DNA of 64,000 bases from an uncultured Christensenella sp. (GTDB taxonomy: Bacteria; Bacillota; Clostridia; Christensenellales; Pumilibacteraceae): contig CAJTND010000003.1 of NCBI GenBank assembly GCA_910577995.1, positions 37,876 through 101,875 of the forward strand. The letters are read 5' to 3'. A model generated the notes under the pieces. It saw nothing but the letters and a program-made list of their open reading frames with translations, had not been told where the DNA came from and did no database searches. The position numbers were made by a program, and so were the translations under genes. Positions 8,904 to 17,555 of this stretch are shown piece by piece (position 1 is the stretch's first letter; each line of letters begins with the position of its first letter).

Positions 8904-9608
8904 ATGGTAAAAAAATACAAGAAAGACGATGCGACGTCGTACGCGCTCGGCGCGACGCTGACGGTGGAGCTTATAAAACGCCGACCCGAGAGCGTGCGCG
9001 CGGTGTACGTTTCGCCGCGCTCGGATATCGCGGCAGTGCCCGAGGCGGCGCGCGCGCACGGCATACCCGTGATAGAGAGCGAAAAAGCGATAAACGTGCT
9101 TTCTCCAAAGGGCAACTGCTTTGCGATAGGCGAGTTTGAAAAATTCACTTCGCCGCTAAGCGCGGAGCGCGATCATATAGTGCTCGTCAATCCGTCGGAC
9201 AGCGGCAACCTCGGCACGATAATGCGCGCCGCCGCGGCGTTCGACGCAGAGCTCGCCGTCATCAGACCGTGCGCCGACCCGTTCGATCCGAAAACCGTCC
9301 GCGCGAGCATGGGCGCGGCGTTTTGCATAAACTTCGAGTGCTTCGACAGCTTCGAGCAGTACATTTCGCGCTTCGGCGACAGGGCGATAGTTCCGTTCAT
9401 GCTGAACGGCAGACCGTTCGAGAGCGCGGAGTTTGACGAAGGCAAGAGGTATTCGCTCGTATTCGGCAACGAGGCGACGGGACTGCCCGAGAGCTACGCC
9501 GCTTACGACGCCGTGCGCATAGCGCAGTCGGACAAGGTCGACAGTCTTAATCTGTCCGTGGCGGCGGCGATCGCACTGCACAGGCTGTACGCGGCGAAAC
9601 GCCGTTGA
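8904..9608 (+). CDS. SpoU/TrmH-family RNA 2'-O-methyltransferase
   Basis: SPOUT-fold enzyme that methylates the 2'-hydroxyl of a nucleotide in rRNA or tRNA using SAM. Motif 1 'NPSDSGNLGTIMRAAAAF', motif 2 'VFGNEATGLPE' and motif 3 'DSLNLSVAAAIALHRLY' form the trefoil-knot SAM site in the C-terminal 150 residues; the first ~80 residues are the substrate-binding part. 234 aa. The start has only a weak GAGCGG upstream. Exact RNA target cannot be given. Confidence 0.88.
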   Translation: MVKKYKKDDATSYALGATLTVELIKRRPESVRAVYVSPRSDIAAVPEAARAHGIPVIESEKAINVLSPKGNCFAIGEFEKFTSPLSAERDHIVLVNPSDSGNLGTIMRAAAAFDAELAVIRPCADPFDPKTVRASMGAAFCINFECFDSFEQYISRFGDRAIVPFMLNGRPFESAEFDEGKRYSLVFGNEATGLPESYAAYDAVRIAQSDKVDSLNLSVAAAIALHRLYAAKRR

Positions 9609-9687
9609 GTTTTTTTTCGCGTCGTGCGAATAAAAACCGCGGCGATTAAAGATACCAAATATAAATAAAGACAAACGAGGTCAATTT

Positions 9688-10392
9688 ATGTTCGGTATTC
9701 AACCTATATACTGGGTGCTGATAGATTCGGCGGTCGCGTTTTTGTATTTGTTCGTCATATCCAAACTGCTCGGCAAAAAGCAGATAGCACAGCTCGAGTT
9801 TATCGACTATACGGTCGGTATTTCGCTCGGCTCGATAGCGGCGGAAATGGCGACCAATACGGAAGTGCCGTTCTATTACTTCCTTATCGCAATGACGATA
9901 TTCTTCCTGTTCGCGGTGCTCGTGGCGGTGGTAGGGCGTAAAACGACGTTTTTGAAACGTCTGCTCAAAGGCAAGCCCGCGACGCTCATATACGACGGAA
10001 AGATCAACTATAAAGAGCTTAAAAAGAACAAGATAGACGTAAACGATCTTCTGTCAATGCTCAGAGAAAAGGGCTACTTCGACATAGCCGACGTCGCGTA
10101 TGCCGTGTTCGAGCCGAGCGGCGAGCTGTCGGTCCTGCCCGTCGGCGCGCAAAAACCGCTCGTGATGGAGGATCTCGACAAGGACAAGATAAAGCCCGCA
10201 CAGCTCGAAGACATAGTAGTAGTCGACGGCGTGCTGTCTTGGTCGGGGCTCAACAACGCGGGCAAGGACGAACAATGGCTGTTCAAGCGGCTCGGCGTGA
10301 CGGACGGGAAAGACCTCAAAGATATATTGCTTTGCGTGTACGACGCGGAAAACGACAAGCTCAACACGTACCGCAAATCGGATATGCAGTAA
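9688..10392 (+). CDS. DUF421/YetF-type membrane protein
   Basis: 234 aa with three N-terminal hydrophobic segments (about 8-27, 40-55 and 65-85), then a soluble part starting 'GKPATLIYDGKINYKELKKNKI' in which each element is of the YetF family: a small strand-rich domain after the membrane part, and 'LREKGYFDIADVAYAVFEPSGELSV'-type core. Family members in Bacillus are spore- or envelope-associated; the biochemical role is not settled. CGAGG lies 8 nt before the ATG. Single gene, convergent with rqcH. Confidence 0.85.
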   Translation: MFGIQPIYWVLIDSAVAFLYLFVISKLLGKKQIAQLEFIDYTVGISLGSIAAEMATNTEVPFYYFLIAMTIFFLFAVLVAVVGRKTTFLKRLLKGKPATLIYDGKINYKELKKNKIDVNDLLSMLREKGYFDIADVAYAVFEPSGELSVLPVGAQKPLVMEDLDKDKIKPAQLEDIVVVDGVLSWSGLNNAGKDEQWLFKRLGVTDGKDLKDILLCVYDAENDKLNTYRKSDMQ

Positions 10393-10394
10393 AT

Positions 10395-10452
10395 AAAAAC
10401 GCTGTGCGTCCGTCCTGCCTTACGGCTTGGGCGTGACGTACAGCGTTTTTTG
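10395..10452. terminator. Bidirectional terminator between converging genes
   Basis: AAAAACGCTGT pairs with ACAGCGTTTTT, enclosing a 34-nt spacer; it ends in T-runs on both strands. The right arm lies within the last codons of rqcH. Confidence 0.75.
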
Positions 10453-12087
10453 GTCGGTGTATTCCACGCGCCCACCGCCGTGCGGATGCACGTGCTTGAC
10501 GAGCGTATAGTCAACGGCGACGTTCTCCGAACCGCGCGAGGCGGAATAGTACGCGGCTATTTCCGCGGCGCGCTCGAGCTGAGCGGACGTCGGGTCGGCG
10601 GTCTTGAGCACGGCGTGACAGCCGTGCGCGTCCTTGACGTGCAGCCATGTATCCGTCTTTGCCGCGCCGCGAGTTATACGGTCGTTCTGCGCGTGGTTCT
10701 TGCCGACCATAAGCGTCGCGCCGTCTATATCGAACGCATACGGCTCGGACGGCGGCTCGGTCTGTTTTTTGGCTTTCTTGAACGGCTGTTGCTTGATCAG
10801 TCCGAGCGCAACGAGTTCCTCGCGCACTTCGGCGAGCTCGCGGCGCGTCGTGCACAGCGCAAGCTCGGCTATTATGCCGTCCAGCCTGTCGAGCGCGGCG
10901 CGCGCCGTGTCCGCCGCCGCCTCCGCATAGCGAATGGCTGTCTTTTTCTTGTTGTATGACTTGAACCGCGCCGCCGCGTTCTGGGCGGCGGTCTTGGTCG
11001 GGTCGAGCGTCACGACGACTGTTCCGCCGTCGTACCAATTATCGAGCGTCGCGCTGTCGTCGCCGCGTTTTATCCTGTAAATGTTGGCGGTGATAAGCTC
11101 GCCGTAAAGCTTGTCCTTTTCGTAGTCCGAGCTTTGTTCGAGCTTGTCCGACGCTTCGGCAAGCCGCTTTTTGTTCTTGTTGACGGCGGACTTGACCGCG
11201 GCTTTCAGCGGCTTTGCGTGCATGGCGAGCTCCGCCGCGTCGAACAGCGCGGAATAGTACGCGTCCATCGCGGCGTTGAGCGTCGGGTAATGCACCGCGT
11301 CGCCGCCGACGGTGCGATAGGGGAAGCAGAAATAATCTACGGGCGCGCCGTCCTCGAATGTGACGGTCGGATCGAGCGGCGCGGCGTACATGCCCGCCGC
11401 CGCATCGATAAACGCATCTATCGCGGCGCGGTCGTCCGCGCTCTTGCCGTCCGCGCCGATAGATCCGAGTATCTCGACGACGGTCGCGCGCGCAAGCCCC
11501 GAAACGGTCTTGTCGACTGCGGTCTTGAGGTCGCCGCCGAGTTCCTTAACGCGCTCTCTGAACGTAGTTTTTTTGAATACGGACACGCGTCCGGTAGCGT
11601 TAGGCGGCGCGTACTCGAGCCCCGGCAGGACGGCGCGCTTGCCCGGCGCTTCGGCAGTGACGCGGCGCAGAGCGTTGCCGACGACGCCGTTTTCGACGAA
11701 TACGATGTTGGCGCATTTTCCCGTCAGCTCGGCGTACAGCACGTACTCGACGGGGCGGAGCAGTTCGTCGCGCGCGGCGAGGCGGAAAGCGACGACGCGC
11801 TCCGCCCGGTCCTTTATCACTTCGGCAATGCCCGCTCCGACGAGCCGCTTGCGGAAATACATGAGCGTGCCCGACGCGACGTCGGGATTGACGTACTTGC
11901 GCTCGGTGATGTGCGCGCGCGGCAAAGACGGATTGCACGAGAGCAGCAGCCGCTTATTTCCCGAGCGCGTGTGTACGAGCAGTATCATCGTATCTCGGTC
12001 GGGCATATTCACTTTGTCGATCTTGCCGCCGACGAGAGCGTCGAGCTCCTGCGCCGCGCGGTATATCGTGAGAGCGTCCTTAGGCAT
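10420..12087 (-). CDS. rqcH: RqcH/NFACT ribosome quality control protein
   Basis: Binds stalled 50S subunits with peptidyl-tRNA and recruits tRNA-Ala to add C-terminal alanine tails. The N-terminal NFACT-N (FbpA-like) domain starts 'ALTIYRAAQELDALVGGKI', a long helical middle follows, and the C-terminal NFACT-R domain is clear in 'GKNHAQNDRITRGAAKTDTWLHVKD'. I prefer the ATG at 12087 (MPKDAL...), which matches the family start; ATGs at 12093 and a TTG at 12105 are in frame. A perfect promoter places transcription at about 12087, so the mRNA appears leaderless and the earlier starts would not be transcribed. Confidence 0.92.
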   Translation of the reverse strand: MPKDALTIYRAAQELDALVGGKIDKVNMPDRDTMILLVHTRSGNKRLLLSCNPSLPRAHITERKYVNPDVASGTLMYFRKRLVGAGIAEVIKDRAERVVAFRLAARDELLRPVEYVLYAELTGKCANIVFVENGVVGNALRRVTAEAPGKRAVLPGLEYAPPNATGRVSVFKKTTFRERVKELGGDLKTAVDKTVSGLARATVVEILGSIGADGKSADDRAAIDAFIDAAAGMYAAPLDPTVTFEDGAPVDYFCFPYRTVGGDAVHYPTLNAAMDAYYSALFDAAELAMHAKPLKAAVKSAVNKNKKRLAEASDKLEQSSDYEKDKLYGELITANIYRIKRGDDSATLDNWYDGGTVVVTLDPTKTAAQNAAARFKSYNKKKTAIRYAEAAADTARAALDRLDGIIAELALCTTRRELAEVREELVALGLIKQQPFKKAKKQTEPPSEPYAFDIDGATLMVGKNHAQNDRITRGAAKTDTWLHVKDAHGCHAVLKTADPTSAQLERAAEIAAYYSASRGSENVAVDYTLVKHVHPHGGGRVEYTDQKTLYVTPKP

Positions 12088-12093
12088 GCGCAT

Positions 12094-12122
12094 ATTGTAC
12101 CACAAAACCTCGGCTATGTAAA
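12094..12122 (-). promoter_or_regulatory. Promoter of rqcH, apparently leaderless
   Basis: On the minus strand TTTACA, 17 nt, TACAAT, then six bases and the ATG at 12087. Normal initiation about 7 nt after the -10 box would start the RNA at the A of that ATG. Confidence 0.75.
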
Positions 12123-12237
12123 GTGCGTCGCGCTCATATTAAATTCCGCCGCAGTGCAGGCTGTGCTGCGTGCAATCGTGATGTCGCTTTTCGCATTGAC
12201 GAATTTCGGCTAAACGGGTTTATGTGCGTATAAAAGA

Positions 12238-12266
12238 TTGACAAAGGCGGGCGGTCATGCTAAAAT
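12238..12266 (+). promoter_or_regulatory. Promoter of tig
   Basis: TTGACA, 17 nt, TAAAAT, followed by a 30-nt leader containing CGGAGG 7 nt before the tig ATG. Confidence 0.85.
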
Positions 12267-12296
12267 AATACGGTTAACCAATATTCGGAGGATCAT

Positions 12297-13739
12297 ATGA
12301 AGTCTACGTTAGATAAGAAAAACACCGAAGCGGTGTTCAAATGCTCGCTCGACAAAGAGGAGTGGGAAAGCGAGATCAACGCCGCGTATAACCGCACGAA
12401 AAAGAAATTCAAAGTGCCCGGCTTCCGCCCGGGTCACGCGCCGCGCAAGTTCATAGAGATGCACTACGGCGCGAGCGTATTCTACGACGAGGCAGTCGAC
12501 GCGTGCATCAACCGCGCGTATACCGAACAGCTCGCCGCGCACCCCGAGCTCGATACGTTCGGCAGCCCGTCCGTTTCGCTCGAAAAGCCCGAGGGCGACG
12601 ACGTTTTCGCTTTCACGATGACGGTCACGCTCTATCCCGAAGCCAAGCTCGGCGATTACAAAGGTATTAAACTTCCCAAGATTGAGTATAATGTAACGGA
12701 TGCGGACGTCGAGAAGCATATCCAAGACGACCTGCGCCGCGCGTCGCGCCTTGTCAAGGTCGAGCGCGCCGCGGAGAACGGCGACACCGTTAATATCGAT
12801 TACGTCGGCACTGTCGACGGCGTCGAGTTCGACGGCGGAAAGGGCGAGGGCTACGACCTCAAGCTCGGCAGCAATTCGTTCATACCCGGGTTCGAGGATC
12901 AGCTCGTCGGCATCAAAGCGGACGAGGAACGCGACGTAAACGTGACGTTCCCCGAGGAGTACCACGCGGCTGAGCTCAAAGGCAAAGCGGCGGTGTTCCG
13001 CGTAAAGGCGCACGAAGTCCGCGCCGAGGAAATGCCCGAGCTCAACGACGAGTTCGTCAAAGAGCGTTATACCGATTACGACGGCGTGGAAGCTTACAAA
13101 GCGGGCGTTCGCGACAACCTCGCCAAAGCGGCGGCGGAGCGCACGCGCAGCGAGCGTATCGACGCGGTCATGAAGGCTGTGTCCGATAAAGCCGTGTGCG
13201 AGATACCCGAGAAGATAGTCGATGCGGAAGTCGACAGGATGTATCACGAGTTCGAGCATCAGCTTTCGCACTACGGCATTTCGCCCGAGGATTACCTCAA
13301 ATACAGCAATTCTTCGGTCGAGCAGTTCCGTTCGGAGCGTCGCGAGCCTGCGGCTGCCAATGTCAAGATGCGGCTCGTCATGCGCGCCATAATCGACGCG
13401 GAAAAGATAGACGTTACCGAGGAAGAAGTCAAAGCCAAGCTCGCCGCGGACGAGCGTCTGCGCACGGCTTGCGAGCATGAGGCGCACCATCACGGCGGCG
13501 AGGCGGCGGAGTACGCGCATAACGACGTGCTTACAGATAAGTTCTTCGACTTCATGCTCGCCAACAACTCTTTCACCGAGGCGGTAAAGACCGACGGCGC
13601 GGCCGAAGAAAAAAAGCCCGCCGCAAAAAAGACGGCGGCTAAGAAACCCGCAACCGAAGCGAAAAACGGCGCGGCAGAAAAAAAGCCCGCAGCTAAGAAG
13701 CCTGCGGCGAAAAAGCCTGCGGCAGAGACCAAAGAGTAA
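12297..13739 (+). CDS. tig: Trigger factor with Lys/Ala-rich C-terminal tail
   Basis: Ribosome-bound chaperone and peptidyl-prolyl isomerase acting on nascent chains. Ribosome-binding signature 'GFRPGHAPRKFIEMHYG' sits near residues 43-58; the FKBP-like isomerase domain ('GDTVNIDYVGTVDGVEFDGG...FIPGFEDQLVG') spans about 155-245; the helical chaperone region follows. 480 aa exceeds the usual ~430 because of a ~45-residue tail of 'KKPAAKK' units after about residue 437. A His-rich 'HEAHHHGG' precedes it. Leads tig-clpP-clpX with its own promoter. Confidence 0.95.
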   Translation: MKSTLDKKNTEAVFKCSLDKEEWESEINAAYNRTKKKFKVPGFRPGHAPRKFIEMHYGASVFYDEAVDACINRAYTEQLAAHPELDTFGSPSVSLEKPEGDDVFAFTMTVTLYPEAKLGDYKGIKLPKIEYNVTDADVEKHIQDDLRRASRLVKVERAAENGDTVNIDYVGTVDGVEFDGGKGEGYDLKLGSNSFIPGFEDQLVGIKADEERDVNVTFPEEYHAAELKGKAAVFRVKAHEVRAEEMPELNDEFVKERYTDYDGVEAYKAGVRDNLAKAAAERTRSERIDAVMKAVSDKAVCEIPEKIVDAEVDRMYHEFEHQLSHYGISPEDYLKYSNSSVEQFRSERREPAAANVKMRLVMRAIIDAEKIDVTEEEVKAKLAADERLRTACEHEAHHHGGEAAEYAHNDVLTDKFFDFMLANNSFTEAVKTDGAAEEKKPAAKKTAAKKPATEAKNGAAEKKPAAKKPAAKKPAAETKE

Positions 13740-13770
13740 TAATAAGATAGATCGCGACAGGAGCACTGTT

Positions 13771-14379
13771 ATGAATTTGAGAGATAGGATAATGAACGAT
13801 CTTGTTCCCATGGTCGTCGAACAGACGGGCAGAGGCGAACGCTCTTACGATATATTTTCGCGGTTGTTGGAGGACCGGGTGGTCTTTCTGACCGGCGAGG
13901 TCACTGATGTTACGGCGGATCTCGTCGTCGCACAGCTCATGTATCTCGAGAGCAAGGGCGACGACAAGGATATATCGCTGTATATCAACAGCCCCGGCGG
14001 TTCCGTTACCGCGGGCATGGCGATATACGACACGATGAACTATATCAAATGCGACGTCGAGACGATCTGCGTCGGCATGGCGGCGTCCATGGGCGCGTTC
14101 CTGCTTTCGAGCGGCGCGAAGGGCAAGCGCTTCGCGCTGCCCAACAGCGAGATAATGATCCACCAGCCGTCGGGCGGCGCGCAGGGTCAGGCGAGCGATA
14201 TCGCCATAACCGCCGAGCATATAGTCCGCGTCAAAAAACGCATGAACCAGATACTCGCGCGCAACTGCAACCAGCCGCTCGAACGTATCGAAGCGGACGT
14301 AGACCGCGATTACTATATGTTTGCCGAGGAAGCCAAGGCTTACGGCATCATCGACGGTATCGTAGACAAACGCGGCTGA
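13771..14379 (+). CDS. clpP: ClpP protease subunit
   Basis: Serine peptidase of the Clp machines. Catalytic triad visible: S106 in 'GMAASMGAFLL', H131 in 'IMIHQPSGG', D180 in 'DVDRDYYMF'. 202 aa is standard, and no long propeptide is present. A GACAGGAG ribosome-binding site precedes the ATG. It lies between tig and clpX, so chaperone, protease and unfoldase are made together. Confidence 0.96.
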   Translation: MNLRDRIMNDLVPMVVEQTGRGERSYDIFSRLLEDRVVFLTGEVTDVTADLVVAQLMYLESKGDDKDISLYINSPGGSVTAGMAIYDTMNYIKCDVETICVGMAASMGAFLLSSGAKGKRFALPNSEIMIHQPSGGAQGQASDIAITAEHIVRVKKRMNQILARNCNQPLERIEADVDRDYYMFAEEAKAYGIIDGIVDKRG

Positions 14380-14439
14380 TAAAACGCCTGAGATAAGGCA
14401 AGAATAACAATACAGTAAATCGGGAGTACGAGAAGTTTA

Positions 14440-15729
14440 ATGGCAAAGAAGACGGGAACAAATACCGAGCCGCGCTGTTCGTTTTGCGGCAAGCCCGAAT
14501 CCAAGGTAGAGCATCTGATAGCCGCGCCGACCGACGACGTGTATATCTGCAACGACTGCGTGGACATTTGCAGTCAACAGCTCGAGGAACATTCCGAGCG
14601 CGTGGCGGAGGCGGTCGCGCTCCTGCCGCCCGAGCAGATGAAGCGGGAGCTCGACAAGTATATAATCGGTCAGGACGAGGCAAAGCGCGTGCTGTCCGTG
14701 GCTGTCTACAACCACTATAAGCGCGTCAATTACAATCTCCGTAATGCGCCCAAATCGGCGCATGCCGACGACGAGCGCACGGCGGCGGAGCGTAGCTCGG
14801 TCAATTCCGACGTCGAGCTAAACAAGAGCAATATCCTGATGTTCGGTCCGTCTGGATGCGGCAAAACATTGCTTGCGCAGACGCTGTCCAAGATACTCAA
14901 CGTGCCGTTCGCCATGGTCGACGCGACCACGCTCACGGAAGCGGGCTATGTCGGCGAGGACGTGGAAAACATTCTGCTCAGGCTCATCAAGAACGCGGAC
15001 TACGACATCGCCGCCGCCGAGCGCGGTATAATCTATATCGACGAGGTCGACAAGATAGCGCGCAAGAGCGAAAACGTTTCGATAACCCGCGACGTATCGG
15101 GCGAGGGCGTTCAGCAGTCGCTGCTCAAAATAATCGAGAGCACGGTTTCGAGCATACCGCCCAACGGCGGACGCAAGCATCCGCAGCAGGAATTTATCCA
15201 CATGGACACGACCAACGTCCTGTTCATACTCGGCGGCGCGTTCGTGGGGCTCGACAAGATAGTACAAAACCGCTTGGGCAAAACGCGTATCGGGTTCAGC
15301 GGCGGCGTCGCCGAGAACAAGACGGGCGACGAGGTGCTTACCAAAGTACAGCCGCAGGATCTTATCAAATTCGGGCTCATTCCCGAGCTTGTCGGACGTG
15401 TGCCCGTCGCGGTCGCACTGCACGACCTCAAATCGGAAGACCTTGTGCGCGTGCTCACCGAGCCGAAGAACGCGGTCGTCAAGCAGTACGTCAAGCTGCT
15501 CGACCTCGACGGCGTAGAGCTGGAATTCGACAACGGCGCGATAAACGCGATAGCCGACAAGGCGATAAAACTGCATACGGGCGCGCGCGGACTGCGGACG
15601 ATAGTTGAAAACGCGATGCTCGACATCATGTACACCGTGCCTTCCGACAAAACGATAAAAAAGATAACGATCACCGCCGACACGATAGAAAACGGCACTC
15701 CGCCGCTCGTGTCCAAGGAAGCGGCATAA
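14440..15729 (+). CDS. clpX: ClpX ATPase subunit
   Basis: AAA+ unfoldase feeding ClpP. The N-terminal C4 zinc finger ('CSFCGK...CNDC') is within residues 11-45; Walker A 'GPSGCGKT', Walker B 'IIYIDEVDKI' and sensor region 'GLIPELVGRVPV' follow. 429 aa is family length. The IGF-like loop for ClpP docking appears as 'KTRIGFSGG'. Ends 10 bp before a terminator, closing the operon. Confidence 0.96.
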   Translation: MAKKTGTNTEPRCSFCGKPESKVEHLIAAPTDDVYICNDCVDICSQQLEEHSERVAEAVALLPPEQMKRELDKYIIGQDEAKRVLSVAVYNHYKRVNYNLRNAPKSAHADDERTAAERSSVNSDVELNKSNILMFGPSGCGKTLLAQTLSKILNVPFAMVDATTLTEAGYVGEDVENILLRLIKNADYDIAAAERGIIYIDEVDKIARKSENVSITRDVSGEGVQQSLLKIIESTVSSIPPNGGRKHPQQEFIHMDTTNVLFILGGAFVGLDKIVQNRLGKTRIGFSGGVAENKTGDEVLTKVQPQDLIKFGLIPELVGRVPVAVALHDLKSEDLVRVLTEPKNAVVKQYVKLLDLDGVELEFDNGAINAIADKAIKLHTGARGLRTIVENAMLDIMYTVPSDKTIKKITITADTIENGTPPLVSKEAA

Positions 15730-15738
15730 AAAGCAAGA

Positions 15739-15770
15739 AAGCATCCTTATTGCAAGGGTGCTTTTGTTTT
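15739..15770 (+). terminator. Terminator after clpX
   Basis: AAGCATCCTT and AAGGGTGCTT pair (one G-U) around ATTGC, followed by TTGTTTT. Confidence 0.85.
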
Positions 15771-15799
15771 GCATTTGAAATGTTTTTATGCAATGTCAG

Positions 15800-15917
15800 T
15801 CGCGCAAGCGGCTAGCGAACCGTGTGCCGCGGGCGTTGTTGCGATAATGCGTTTCGTGTGTTACCGTATGGATAAGTAAGCGGAATTTATCGTTGGTGCA
15901 CCCGTTCCCGTCGGTAA
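15800..15917 (+). repeat. 118-bp noncoding direct repeat, copy 1
   Basis: Starts TCGCGCAAGCGGCTAGCG and ends CCCGTCGGTAA. Aligned without gaps with copy 2 at 15967-16084; I count roughly 15 differences, mostly transitions. It contains a possible GCGGC/GCCGC hairpin. No ORF of note and no RNA family recognised. Fills most of the otherwise gene-free stretch 15,730-16,118. Confidence 0.85.
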
Positions 15918-15966
15918 GATAGTATACACCGGGAATGTGCGCTGAGCGCGCACGGCCTTTGCGCTG

Positions 15967-16084
15967 TCGCGCAATCGGCTAACGAACCGTGCGCCGCAGG
16001 CGTTGTCGCGATAATGTGTTTCGTGTGTTACCGTATGGGTCTGTAAGCGGAGTTTATCGTTGGCGCACTCGTTCCCGTCGGTAA
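15967..16084 (+). repeat. 118-bp noncoding direct repeat, copy 2
   Basis: Second copy, offset 167 bp from the first; starts TCGCGCAATCGGCTAACG and ends CCCGTCGGTAA. The 49-bp spacer carries CGGGAATG, complementary to the CGTTCCCG near the end of copy 1. Changes in the hairpin region are partly compatible with pairing (GCGGC to TCGGC). Confidence 0.85.
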
Positions 16085-16086
16085 TG

Positions 16087-16118
16087 CAAAAGCTCCCCTT
16101 GCAAAAGCAAGGGGAGCT
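16087..16118 (-). terminator. Terminator of the tRNA-Glu transcript
   Basis: Perfect 12-bp stem AGCTCCCCTTGC / GCAAGGGGAGCT with an AAAA loop (as read on the plus strand), starting right after the tRNA CCA; on the minus strand it ends in TTTTGC. Confidence 0.85.
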
Positions 16119-16193
16119 TGGCACCACCACCGGGAATCGAACCCGGGTCTTCGGCGTGAGAGGCCAACGTCCTAACCTCTAGACTATAGTGGC
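16119..16193 (-). tRNA. tRNA-Glu (CTC)
   Basis: Cloverleaf folds on the minus strand: acceptor GCCACTA with TGGTGGT (G-U and U-G pairs included), D-arm with AGAGGTTAGGAC, anticodon stem TTGGC/GCCGA with loop CTCTCAC giving anticodon CTC, T-arm CCGGG-TTCGATT-CCCGG, discriminator G and encoded CCA. It reads GAG codons. Confidence 0.93.
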
Positions 16194-16206
16194 TTGACCG
16201 ATAATG

Positions 16207-16235
16207 ATTATAGCACAGTCTATAATATAAATCAA
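16207..16235 (-). promoter_or_regulatory. Promoter of tRNA-Glu
   Basis: Minus strand TTGATT, 17 nt, TATAAT, 13 nt before the mature tRNA 5' end. Confidence 0.85.
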
Positions 16236-16332
16236 CCGTTTTTACGCAGATAGCCGAAAAATTTTTTTGCGGCGTGCGGCACAGCCGAGCGTTATTTATC
16301 TTATATTTATCTATAAAATTTCAAAAAAGGTA

Positions 16333-16361
16333 TTGATTTCTCTTCATGCGTATGATATAAT
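16333..16361 (+). promoter_or_regulatory. Promoter of the glg operon
   Basis: TTGATT, 17 nt, TATAAT, followed by CGGAGGG 7 nt before the glgC ATG. Divergent from the tRNA-Glu promoter about 100 bp away. Confidence 0.85.
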
Positions 16362-16390
16362 CAATACAGACATTATTTTCGGAGGGTAAG

Positions 16391-17554
16391 ATGATAAAAA
16401 AATGCGTGGCAATGCTGCTTGCGGGCGGGCAGGGTACGCGACTTTATGCACTTACTACGGGCGTTGCCAAGCCCGCGGTATCGTTCGGGTCGAAGTACCG
16501 TATTATCGATTTTCCGCTGTCCAACTGCGCTAACTCGGGTATAGACACGGTCGGCGTGCTGACACAGTATCAGCCGATGGTGCTCAACGAGTATCTCGGC
16601 AACGGCGAGCCATGGAATCTCGACAGGTCGCACGGCGGCTTGCATATTCTTCCGCCGTACCTCGCCAAGAGCGGCGGCGAGTGGTATAAAGGCACTGCCA
16701 ACGCCATTTATCAGAACGCGGCGTTCCTCAACGCTTACGAGGCGGAAAACGTGCTCATACTGTCGGGCGATCACATCTACAAAATGGATTACTCGGATAT
16801 GCTCGCTTTCCATACGTCAAAGAACGCGGACTGCACGATAGCGGTCATCGATGTGCCGATGTCGGAAGCGCCGAGGTTCGGTATACTGTCCTATGACGGC
16901 GACAACCGCATAACCGATTTCGCCGAAAAGCCCAAAGCGCCCAAGAGCAATCACGCATCGATGGGCATCTATATATTCCGCGAGGAGGTCCTTCTCGAGG
17001 AGCTCAGCAAGGAGGAGCGTAACCCCGATACGTCGTTTGACTTCGGCAAGGACGTTATTCCCGCGATGATCAAGAGCGGCATGCGCATGTATGCGTATCC
17101 GTTCGCGGGATATTGGAAGGACGTCGGCACGCTCCGCTCGCTGTGGGAAGCGAACATGGATATACTGTCGGGCGCGCTCGACCTCAACGAGGGCGGCACT
17201 AAGGTATATTCGCGCAATCAGGCATATCCGCCGTCGTTCATGGCGGAAGGCTCTGTCGTTAAAAATTCCGTTGTGACCGCCGGCTGCGAGATATACGGCG
17301 AGGTGGAAAACTCCGTGCTCGGCGAGGGCGTTATCGTCGCGGCGGGCGCAAAAGTCAAAGACAGCGTCATAATGCGCAACACCGTTATAGGCAAAAATTC
17401 CGTCGTCGGCTATTCCATAATCGACGAGAGCGTCACCGTAGGCGACCGTTGCAAGATAGGCGGTCCGACAGTCGACGCCGATCCGACGCTTATCGGTCGC
17501 GGCAAGACGATCAAGAACGGCACTACCGTTGCCGCGGGAGGGAGAATAGAGTAA
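16391..17554 (+). CDS. glgC: Glucose-1-phosphate adenylyltransferase, GlgC subunit
   Basis: Makes ADP-glucose, the donor for glycogen. 'AMLLAGGQGTRLYALT' is the nucleotidyltransferase signature, 'YRIIDFPLSNC' and 'GDHIYKMDY' the substrate loops, and the C-terminal ~100 residues form a left-handed beta-helix. 387 aa is normal. A single base separates its stop from glgD, as in other Firmicutes where GlgC and GlgD form a mixed enzyme. Confidence 0.95.
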   Translation: MIKKCVAMLLAGGQGTRLYALTTGVAKPAVSFGSKYRIIDFPLSNCANSGIDTVGVLTQYQPMVLNEYLGNGEPWNLDRSHGGLHILPPYLAKSGGEWYKGTANAIYQNAAFLNAYEAENVLILSGDHIYKMDYSDMLAFHTSKNADCTIAVIDVPMSEAPRFGILSYDGDNRITDFAEKPKAPKSNHASMGIYIFREEVLLEELSKEERNPDTSFDFGKDVIPAMIKSGMRMYAYPFAGYWKDVGTLRSLWEANMDILSGALDLNEGGTKVYSRNQAYPPSFMAEGSVVKNSVVTAGCEIYGEVENSVLGEGVIVAAGAKVKDSVIMRNTVIGKNSVVGYSIIDESVTVGDRCKIGGPTVDADPTLIGRGKTIKNGTTVAAGGRIE

Positions 17555-17555
17555 T

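Noticed and set aside
11134..12213. Plus-strand 359-codon ORF opposite rqcH
   Set aside because: No ribosome-binding site or family; rqcH has clear NFACT motifs and a promoter.
12309..13811. 500-codon minus-strand ORF opposite tig
   Set aside because: Antisense shadow; would also overlap the clpP start.
15800..16084. The 118-bp repeat pair as a CRISPR array
   Set aside because: Only two diverged long copies with a 49-bp spacer; no short identical repeats and no cas genes.
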